From Pseudobutyrivibrio sp. (GTDB taxonomy: Bacteria; Bacillota; Clostridia; Lachnospirales; Lachnospiraceae): 61,877 nt of DNA. Positions 55,013 to 61,877 of the stretch are shown piece by piece (within the stretch, counting starts at the first letter, position 1; each line of letters opens with the position of its first letter). The position numbers were made by a program, and so were the translations under genes. The DNA is taken from contig JAILGH010000023.1 in assembly GCA_024697025.1 (NCBI GenBank), positions 1 to 61,877 on the forward strand. The letters run 5' to 3'. The notes beneath the pieces were generated by a model that was given only the letters and a program-made list of their open reading frames with translations, searched no databases and had not been told where the DNA came from.

Positions 55013-55531
55013 ATGAAAACAGTTGTATTACTTTATGAAACTTGTTGTATCTATGAAATTGTTATTACCAATTATTTTCTCCAATGTTGTGGCCACGAAT
55101 TAGTATTTGCTACTGTAGATGGCAACGCTGTTACAGCTCAGGAAAAGTTTTCGATGAATGCAACTTGCGCACTAAAGGATATTGATCCAAATGAAGTAGA
55201 ACTACTTTTGGTGCCAGGTGGAGATATTTCATCTATTGCAAATGAAGAAGTATATTCTTTTATTCGTGCAGTAGTGGATAATAAGCAGCTAGTTGCTGGA
55301 ATATGCAATGGTGCAGATGAGCTTGAAAATGCAGGTGTGCTTGATGGGATAGAATCAACACATTCTTGTAATGAATCACTTGTAGTTGGTGATTGTGTAA
55401 TAACTGCAAGAGCTAATATGTACGTTGATATGGCTATAGCCATTGGAAAGAAAATGAATTTATTTGCAGATGAAGCAGATTTACAGGAGACTATTGATTT
55501 TTGGAAGCTTCATAAGACTTTATATATATAA
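55013..55531 (+). CDS. DJ-1/PfpI family protein
   Basis: A 172-residue member of the DJ-1/PfpI glutamine-amidotransferase-like fold. The nucleophile elbow is GICNGA with Cys, and LLVPGGDI is the preceding motif. Such proteins can act as glyoxalases, chaperones or hydrolases; the next residue after the nucleophile is Asn, not His, so a classical His partner is not obvious and the role is open. A TATAAT at about 54963-54968 may be its promoter. Confidence 0.82.
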   Translation: MKTVVLLYETCCIYEIVITNYFLQCCGHELVFATVDGNAVTAQEKFSMNATCALKDIDPNEVELLLVPGGDISSIANEEVYSFIRAVVDNKQLVAGICNGADELENAGVLDGIESTHSCNESLVVGDCVITARANMYVDMAIAIGKKMNLFADEADLQETIDFWKLHKTLYI

Positions 55532-55537
55532 AAAATG

Positions 55538-55566
55538 TTGTAATAGAGTTTTATAGATGTTACTAT
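55538..55566 (+). promoter_or_regulatory. Promoter of the small-RNA candidate at 55573
   Basis: TTGTAA and TACTAT with a 17-bp spacer, beginning 7 nt after the DJ-1 gene. Confidence 0.55.
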
Positions 55567-55572
55567 GAAAAC

Positions 55573-55660
55573 AAGAAGAGGCATTAATGCTTCTGGGCTG
55601 GTCGAAAGACCCGGGTCCACCCAAAAGCGGGTAAGACACCCGCTATTTTTTTATCTGATA
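55573..55660 (+). ncRNA. Candidate 88-nt small RNA upstream of abiE
   Basis: Three hairpins in a row: AGAAG/CTTCT enclosing GCAT/ATGC, then GGG...CCC enclosing GGTC-GAAA-GACC (a GNRA tetraloop), then AGCGGGT/ACCCGCT followed by an A and TTTTTTT. The last is a strong terminator. There is no open frame. With the promoter just upstream this looks like a free-standing transcript; I do not recognise the family. Confidence 0.6.
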
Positions 55661-55661
55661 A

Positions 55662-55735
55662 AACGTTCTTTAAAAATATAAAAATAAAGAATGATATCTT
55701 TGAAAACGTTCTTTAATGTGATAAAATTAAAGAAT
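55662..55735 (+). promoter_or_regulatory. Operator repeats in front of abiEi
   Basis: Two copies of AACGTTCTTTAA (55662-55673 and 55705-55716, 43 bp apart) are each followed after 11-12 bp by the inverse (T)TAAAGAAT. Two such inverted repeats fit the known negative autoregulation by AbiEi antitoxins. Confidence 0.6.
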
Positions 55736-55756
55736 GAAAAGAAAGGAGCGTAATAT

Positions 55757-56353
55757 ATGGATTATTCAGTAGATGCTATTAAGGCAGTGATTGAGTCGTT
55801 TGGCGGTATTGCATCTGCAAGCCAGCTTTCAGAAAATGGTATATCGCGCTTGATTTTATATCACGGATTATTAAGTGGTGTGATATCTAAGGAATCGCAT
55901 GGAAACTATGTAGTTACAGATAATCAGCCAGATGAATATACTATGATACAGAATCGCTCTGAGAAGATGATTTTTTCGCATGCAACTGCTTTGTATTTAC
56001 ATGGATTATCCGATAGAGTGCCACATGAATTAGATATTACAGTTCCACAAGGAGATAATGTTTCTCGGATAAAAAGAGATTATGAAAATACAAAATTTCA
56101 TTATTGTAAAAAAGATATATGGAATTTGGGGATTATAGATGCTGTGACTCCACAAGGATATACAGTGAAAATATATGATGTTGAACGTTGCATATGTGAT
56201 TTGATACGAGATAAGAAATCTGTAGATAACCAGATATATACGCAAGCGATTAAGGAATATTTTTCTGGGAAATACAATCCTAGAAAAATAGTTAAATACG
56301 CTAGACAGTTTAATATTGAGTCTAAAGTAAGAACTTATATGGAGGTTTTATAG
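55757..56353 (+). CDS. abiEi: AbiEi-type antitoxin (type IV toxin-antitoxin)
   Basis: A 198-residue AbiEi family protein: an N-terminal winged helix (about 1-55, with GGIASASQLSENGISR) for operator binding and a C-terminal antitoxin domain containing MIFSHATALYLHGLSDRVP. It represses its own operon and neutralises AbiEii without a stable complex. The operator repeats upstream fit. The stop codon overlaps the GTG start of the toxin gene. The composition is AT-rich compared with ligA or metA, in keeping with acquisition. Confidence 0.9.
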   Translation: MDYSVDAIKAVIESFGGIASASQLSENGISRLILYHGLLSGVISKESHGNYVVTDNQPDEYTMIQNRSEKMIFSHATALYLHGLSDRVPHELDITVPQGDNVSRIKRDYENTKFHYCKKDIWNLGIIDAVTPQGYTVKIYDVERCICDLIRDKKSVDNQIYTQAIKEYFSGKYNPRKIVKYARQFNIESKVRTYMEVL

Positions 56354-57198
56354 TGATAGAACGTACTCCGGAGCAGTTAAAAGGCCAGATTAGACATTTC
56401 GCTACTGAAAGGGGGCTACAACCCCAAGAGGTGTTCCAGATGTTCTTTCTTGAAAGAGTATTGGACAGAATGTCAAAATCAGACTATTCTAGAAATTTTA
56501 TTTTAAAAGGCGGAATGTTGATTTCATCTATGATGGGAATTATAGAAAGAACTACCATGGATATTGACACAACAGTAAATGGAATCAATATGGATGAGAC
56601 AGAGATAAGTAACATCATAAAAGAGATTCTATTGATTGATGTTGGAGATGGGATAGAGTTTGAGTTTGAAAAGCTAGAGCCTATTCGTGAGGATGATGAC
56701 TACAACAATTATAGAGCATATTTTACGGCGCATTACGGTAAGATCGCTAATAAGATGAAAATTGATATTACTACAGGAGATGAAATCACTCCAAGAGCTA
56801 TTAATTATGAATATAAGACAATCTTAGATGATGACGTAATTGATGTTGTGGCTTACAATTGTGAAACAATCCTTGCTGAAAAATATGAGACCATTATTCG
56901 AAGAAACATCGGTACATCAAGAGCCAGAGATTTTTATGATTTGCATATGTTCTTTCATATGTATGATTACAAGATTGATTATAATATTTTGGAAGAAGCA
57001 ATTCATAGAACAGCACGTAAACGAGGTTCTGAAGGCGAATTGAAAGAGTGGAAAGAAATCTGTGAGGATATGCGCCTAGATGAACCGCTAAAGGCTTTAT
57101 GGTACAATTATCAAAAGTCTAATAAATTTGCAGAGTCTGTTGATTTTGATTCAACGATTGATACGGTAGAGGAAATTTCAAGAAAAACCAATATGTAA
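56353..57198 (+). CDS. abiEii: AbiEii/AbiGii-type nucleotidyltransferase toxin
   Basis: A 281-residue toxin of the AbiEii family. The nucleotidyltransferase motif reads LKGGMLISSMMGIIERTTMD, with the GG and the two Asp of MDIDTTV; later, the AEKYETIIRR and SRARDFYDLH motifs are intact, so it looks active. Relatives add nucleotides to tRNA acceptor ends and stop translation, giving phage abortive infection. It starts at GTG overlapping the abiEi stop, with GGAGG upstream. Confidence 0.9.
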   Translation: MIERTPEQLKGQIRHFATERGLQPQEVFQMFFLERVLDRMSKSDYSRNFILKGGMLISSMMGIIERTTMDIDTTVNGINMDETEISNIIKEILLIDVGDGIEFEFEKLEPIREDDDYNNYRAYFTAHYGKIANKMKIDITTGDEITPRAINYEYKTILDDDVIDVVAYNCETILAEKYETIIRRNIGTSRARDFYDLHMFFHMYDYKIDYNILEEAIHRTARKRGSEGELKEWKEICEDMRLDEPLKALWYNYQKSNKFAESVDFDSTIDTVEEISRKTNM

Positions 57199-57203
57199 TA
57201 ATT

Positions 57204-57386
57204 CTGCAAAAAGCACTGGAGGAAAGCGTAGATTTAGTTATACTTCAATCAAGAAGTCCTTCTTGTGGAGTGAAACAAGTATATGATGGAAGTTTCTCAG
57301 GAAAACTAGTTGATGGCCGTGGAGTATTTGCAGAATTGTTGTTTCAGAATGGAATTAATGTTTTAGATGTTGAGGATCTATTTTGA
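57204..57386 (+). pseudogene. C-terminal remnant of a DUF523 gene
   Basis: Translating from the CTG at 57204 gives 60 residues with VILQSRSPSCG, YDGSFSGKLVDGRGV and AELLFQNGINV, then TGA. This is the C-terminal third of DUF523 proteins (LKxxSPSCG...YDGtFsGklv.GxGvtaalL). The N-terminal part and any start codon are missing, and abiEii ends only 5 nt upstream. It therefore seems to have been cut when the AbiE module was inserted. Confidence 0.8.
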
Positions 57387-57402
57387 TTAGAAATAGAAAT
57401 TT

Positions 57403-57475
57403 CGGGGTGTGGCTCAGATGTTAGAGCGCTACATTCGGGATGTAGAAGTCGCGTGTTCAAATCACGTCAATCCGA
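57403..57475 (+). tRNA. tRNA-Pro (anticodon CGG), possibly degenerate
   Basis: Acceptor CGGGGTG/CAATCCG has one mismatch (5-68) and a G-T pair. D arm GCTC-AGATGTTA-GAGC lacks the usual second G of the GG pair, the anticodon arm CTACA-TTCGGGA-TGTAG gives CGG, and T arm is GCGTG-TTCAAAT-CACGT. It ends A-CTT, so no CCA is encoded. Identity is clear, but integrity is doubtful. Confidence 0.7.
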
Positions 57476-57491
57476 CTTAATGGAGGTACAT

Positions 57492-57698
57492 ATGGAGAGA
57501 GAATTTCTTGAAGAGCGTGAACTTAAAAACTTAATGCCGGGAAAGAAATACAAGATTTACTACGAGGCAAATGACTGCGTGATTGCTGAGACAGAAAAGT
57601 GTGATGTAGTTATCGCTTTTAGTCAGTATGAATATTATTCCATGAGCAATGAGGAAATTGAAAAGCGTATATATGATGGAATAATGCAAAACAAATAA
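57492..57698 (+). CDS. Small protein of unknown function (68 aa)
   Basis: A 68-residue acidic protein (MEREFLEERELKNLMPGKKY...) beginning with the ATG at 57492, 6 nt after GGAGG. A longer frame from 57453 would overlap tRNA-Pro. It has no signal peptide or membrane helix and no recognisable motif; V-V-I-A-F-S-Q-Y-E-Y-Y-S-M-S is its most distinctive segment. It lies 16 nt after the tRNA and may be cotranscribed with it. The good ribosome site supports it as real. Confidence 0.65.
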   Translation: MEREFLEERELKNLMPGKKYKIYYEANDCVIAETEKCDVVIAFSQYEYYSMSNEEIEKRIYDGIMQNK

Positions 57699-57733
57699 TT
57701 GGTATTTAATTGCGTTAGAAAGAAGGAATCAAC

Positions 57734-57946
57734 TTGAAGTATATTGTTAAGAAAATACAGGAGGCAGATTTTGGATGTGAGGAGCGCCCAGCTGGGTATG
57801 TGCCACAAGTGCTGCTTAGACTTCGTGACGAAGACGGTCACGATGTTGACATGGAGGTAGCGGATGCAGAACTGTTAGCCAAGGACATTAACGAAGGCAA
57901 CTGGGTATTCTTTGATGATGCTAATAATATTTTTAAGTGTGTGTAG
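57734..57946 (+). CDS. Small acidic protein of unknown function (70 aa)
   Basis: A 70-residue soluble protein, starting at TTG 7 nt after AAGGA. Two Cys (positions 15 and 69) and a strongly acidic middle (LRDEDGHDVDMEVADAELL) stand out. No family is recognised. The segment from G-Y-V-P to F-F-D-D reads like a compact beta fold. It follows the previous small gene by 35 nt on the same strand; with weak promoter evidence between them, they may share a transcript. Confidence 0.6.
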   Translation: MKYIVKKIQEADFGCEERPAGYVPQVLLRLRDEDGHDVDMEVADAELLAKDINEGNWVFFDDANNIFKCV

Positions 57947-58040
57947 ATATATTTCATAAATGAGTTAAGCACAATGAGTTAGACATAACTAACCGAATAT
58001 GCTATACTAAAGTTGGGAGAAAGAATAGGGGGTGCGTGAT

Positions 58041-58127
58041 ATGACAGTAAAACAGATTATCGCGATTCTATTTCTTATTTTTGCATTAGTATGGCAGTTG
58101 ATTTATAAGCATAACCATAAGTTATGA
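58041..58127 (+). CDS. Very small membrane protein (28 aa)
   Basis: A 28-codon frame, MTVKQIIAILFLIFALVWQL then IYKHNHKL, with one helix covering most of it and a positively charged His/Lys tail. A G-rich site (AGGGGGTG) precedes the ATG. The gene ends 25 nt before the next. Small enough to be missed, but the composition and site suggest it is translated. Function unknown. Confidence 0.55.
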   Translation: MTVKQIIAILFLIFALVWQLIYKHNHKL

Positions 58128-58152
58128 CGCTTACTATTGGAGGACAAAAAAC

Positions 58153-58797
58153 ATGATGAAATATAAAGGGACCTATATAACACTGTTCTCCATAATGCTT
58201 AAGAGATTTCTTAGGGAGCAGTATGGTGTTGAAGTAGCACGTAAGGCTTTAAAAGGCGCGAAATCTATCTATAAAAGCATGCTTGAAAAGGTAGATGATA
58301 TTGGTGACGATAATCCTATGGCTAATAATATCTATATGTGCTTTGTTTTTCTTGCAATATGGAATGCTGCTGAAGGTGCAATAGATGTAGAAAGTTATAG
58401 AGCTGTAATTAAAAGGTTCATGAAGAGTCCTATGGTTTTAAAAATCATGGGTAGCATTGATTTAAATAAGCCTAAAGATTTGCAAAAGATGAAGGATAAT
58501 TTTCGTGCGATGCAGGCGTGGGTTGATGAACATCCGCAGTACAAGGATAAAACCTGGGATTTCAATTTTGATGAGACAAAGCATAAGGATGGTAGTTACT
58601 ATCATTTTACTAGATGCCCGATTGAAGCATTTGCAAGAAAGTATGGATACTTAGAGGTATTACCTGTATGTTGCGAGATAGATTATTATACAATGGAAGC
58701 ACTTCATGGAGTACTTCATAGAGATTATACGTTGGCGACTGGAGGCAGTATTTGCGATTACTGGATTGTGCCTGATAAGATAGCAAATCCTGAGTAA
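58153..58797 (+). CDS. L-2-amino-thiazoline-4-carboxylate hydrolase family protein
   Basis: A 214-residue protein of the ATC-hydrolase family. The C-terminal half carries the recognisable block YHFTRCPIEAFARKYG, then LPVCCEIDYYTMEALHG and GGSICDYWI, with conserved Cys, Asp and His. The founding enzyme makes L-cysteine from a thiazoline, but most gut homologues are uncharacterised, so cysteine synthesis is only a possibility. GGAGG lies 9 nt before the first of two adjacent ATG codons. Confidence 0.82.
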   Translation: MMKYKGTYITLFSIMLKRFLREQYGVEVARKALKGAKSIYKSMLEKVDDIGDDNPMANNIYMCFVFLAIWNAAEGAIDVESYRAVIKRFMKSPMVLKIMGSIDLNKPKDLQKMKDNFRAMQAWVDEHPQYKDKTWDFNFDETKHKDGSYYHFTRCPIEAFARKYGYLEVLPVCCEIDYYTMEALHGVLHRDYTLATGGSICDYWIVPDKIANPE

Positions 58798-58866
58798 AGC
58801 GGACCAACCTGCGTGGATGAGATTATTAGAAAATAGAACGGGGTTAAGATGTATAAAGGGAGAAAA

Positions 58867-59652
58867 ATGATAGATGGACACATTCATATTGAGCGTGGGG
58901 ACTACACTTTGGAGTGGATTCAGAGGTTTGTGGATAGGGCTGTGGAAATGCAGCTTGATGAGATTCGTTTGCTTGAACATAACTTTATGTTTAAGGAATT
59001 TTCTCCTATGTATGATAGAGTCTGCGCTCATAGTGATTTTGTAAATGATTGGTTTCATAGAAAAGCCGGATTGAAGAACTATGATGAGTATCTAGAACTG
59101 ATAGATAAAGTCAGGAGCAGAGAATATCCTATTGAAATCAAGTTTGGTCTTGAGGTATGTTATTTTAAAGACTACGAGGATTTGATTGTGGAGCAGACTA
59201 AGGGCAAGGGCTTTGATTTTTTGCTGGGAAGTGTTCATTTTGTTGATGATTTTGCTTTTGATCACACCAAGGAGCTTTGGGAAGGAATAGATGTTGACGA
59301 GATTTATCAGCACTACTTTGAGGATTCGTTTTCCCTGGCAAAGAGCAGGATATTTGATGGAATAGGCCATCCGGACACCATTAAGCTGTTTGGACACAGG
59401 CCATCCTTTGCGTTGACTGACTATTATGAGAGATTGGCCTTGGAGCTGGCGAGAAACAACGTATATGCGGATCAAAATAGTGGTGCGGAGCGTAGATGCC
59501 CTCAGACGGCAGGTTTAGGAATAGATTCTGAGTTTCTAAGAGCTCTTAAAAAACATAATGTGGAAATTATAACTTCTTCAGATGCACATTGTCCCGAGGA
59601 TGTAGGTTATAAGATTCGAGAATTAAATGAGTGTGTTGAAAGAGCTGAGTAA
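58867..59652 (+). CDS. PHP-domain phosphatase, histidinol-phosphatase-like
   Basis: A 261-residue PHP-fold metal phosphoesterase. The ATG at 58867 follows AAGGGAG; the ATG at 58849 is an alternative. Metal ligands are in MIDGHIHIE, LEHNF, GLEVCYF, GSVHFVDD, IGHPD and SSDAHCPED. This set matches HisK-type histidinol-phosphatases, but no his gene adjoins it, so other phosphoester substrates are possible. It stands alone behind the ATC-hydrolase gene, separated by 69 nt. Confidence 0.85.
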   Translation: MIDGHIHIERGDYTLEWIQRFVDRAVEMQLDEIRLLEHNFMFKEFSPMYDRVCAHSDFVNDWFHRKAGLKNYDEYLELIDKVRSREYPIEIKFGLEVCYFKDYEDLIVEQTKGKGFDFLLGSVHFVDDFAFDHTKELWEGIDVDEIYQHYFEDSFSLAKSRIFDGIGHPDTIKLFGHRPSFALTDYYERLALELARNNVYADQNSGAERRCPQTAGLGIDSEFLRALKKHNVEIITSSDAHCPEDVGYKIRELNECVERAE

Positions 59653-59677
59653 ATGGTAAAATGTTTAGGGGAATTTT

Positions 59678-59706
59678 TTGAATGAACTAAAAACTTGAAC
59701 TATAAT
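59678..59706 (+). promoter_or_regulatory. Promoter of the small-RNA candidate at 59713
   Basis: TTGAAT and a perfect TATAAT with a 17-bp spacer, 25 nt past the PHP gene. Confidence 0.75.
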
Positions 59707-59712
59707 ACGTAA

Positions 59713-59777
59713 ACAGAGAAGTAAGATTAAGCTCGATTCATATCAATGAATTCCTGATATTTGCAGACTTCTTTTTT
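59713..59777 (+). ncRNA. Candidate 65-nt small RNA
   Basis: The transcript from the promoter just upstream would begin at about 59713. AGAAGT (59717-59722) pairs with ACTTCT (59767-59772), enclosing ATTCAT/ATGAAT, and a TTTTTT tract follows at once, like a terminator. No open frame with a ribosome site is present. I do not recognise a family. Confidence 0.6.
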
Positions 59778-59873
59778 GATGGATTTATTGCTGATATATT
59801 GGTTCAGTCCAAAATCAGTGAGGGAAAGAGACAATCATTATATATTATGAAATACAACTAAATAATCGAGTAT

Positions 59874-59940
59874 AAAATCACATATATTGTACTTAAACGT
59901 TATCAATTAACAATTTAAACACAATATATGTGATTTTTTT
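59874..59940 (+). terminator. Long perfect hairpin with T tract
   Basis: A 17-bp perfect stem (AAAATCACATATATTGT and its complement) with a 30-nt loop, overlapping a T run at 59934-59940. It is 96 nt past the previous terminator, so it may end a second transcript or be a mobile-element relic. Confidence 0.5.
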
Positions 59941-60104
59941 GTGAGCTTGGCAGGAAGTGACATGATTAGGCATTAACGTACTTGAAAAAACATTAGTTGA
60001 ACACAAATGGCAGATAGGATATGAAAAATAAAAATTCTATTGTTACTAGAAATCCCCTCACGGAACCATAGCGGTTTTAGTGATTCCAAGAAAGGAGGAT
60101 TAAC
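59941..60104 (+). other. Leader region of the repeat protein gene
   Basis: No open frame. Near the gene, TCAC-gg-AACC/GGTT-tta-GTGA (60058-60083) can form a nested hairpin 10 nt before AAAGGAGG. No consensus promoter is evident. Confidence 0.4.

Positions 60105-61877
<1,773 letters not shown>

Noticed and set aside
55532-57475. Prophage or integrative element around abiE
   Set aside because: No integrase, structural or transfer genes and no repeat of the tRNA-Pro 3' end can be seen.

Overview
The window is low-GC Firmicutes DNA, most likely from a Lachnospiraceae bacterium (Butyrivibrio/Pseudobutyrivibrio type). That placement is an inference from strong GGAGG-type ribosome binding sites, two large BspA-type surface proteins, a short bS21 gene beside alaS, class I DAHP synthase, Mini-III overlapping cysS, and DUF5692, Pr6Pr and ATC-hydrolase family genes. 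There are about 57 protein genes or gene fragments and five tRNA genes. No rRNA, CRISPR array, insertion sequence or prophage is visible.

Layout. 1-7.2 kb (minus): two tandem, homologous BspA-like leucine-rich-repeat proteins, the first cut by the left edge. 7.3-13.1 kb (minus): tRNA-Thr, rlmB, mrnC, cysS, an Eis-like acetyltransferase, a DUF2156 protein, ispF, then tRNA-Met and tRNA-Val on their own promoter. 13.4-20.4 kb: a Pr6Pr membrane protein, an sce7726-type nuclease-like protein, a polar amino-acid ABC transporter (fused binding protein/permease plus ATPase), alanine racemase with an EAL protein, and a YgjV protein. 20.5-25.3 kb: two different small/large subunit pairs of the isopropylmalate isomerase/homoaconitase family and a CobW-type GTPase, with 77-bp tandem repeats between the pairs. 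25.3-32.2 kb: a ClC transporter, a lipid kinase, DUF5692, an MBL-fold hydrolase, an OGG-type glycosylase and strongly diverged CobS- and CbiB-like membrane proteins. 32.3-41.9 kb: housekeeping genes alaS, rpsU, prfC, an acyltransferase, recA-recX and rny. 42-49.5 kb: an exported protein of unknown function, a NUDIX hydrolase, a DUF2339 protein, and shikimate genes as divergent pairs aroF-aroE and aroD-aroK. 49.6-55.5 kb: tRNA-Arg, an SH3-domain protein, an RluF-type pseudouridine synthase, ligA, metA and a DJ-1 family protein. 55.6-58.1 kb is accessory: a small-RNA candidate, an AbiE toxin-antitoxin pair, a truncated DUF523 gene, an odd tRNA-Pro and several tiny genes. The window ends with an ATC-hydrolase-like protein, a PHP phosphatase, a second small-RNA candidate and a secreted repeat protein running off the right edge.

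Most striking points: (1) the ABC transporter's binding domain appears circularly permuted, with its C-terminal half before its N-terminal half; (2) three intergenic regions each hold a promoter plus stable hairpins with no coding potential, one carrying two hairpins with different stems but an identical 14-nt loop; (3) the double isomerase cluster with a CobW protein whose metal motif is altered; (4) CobS/CbiB-like proteins that have lost their signature residues; (5) an AbiE module abutting a decapitated DUF523 gene.

All calls come from reading motifs by eye. No database search or folding program was run, so family names are from recognition and RNA candidates rest on visible complementarity.
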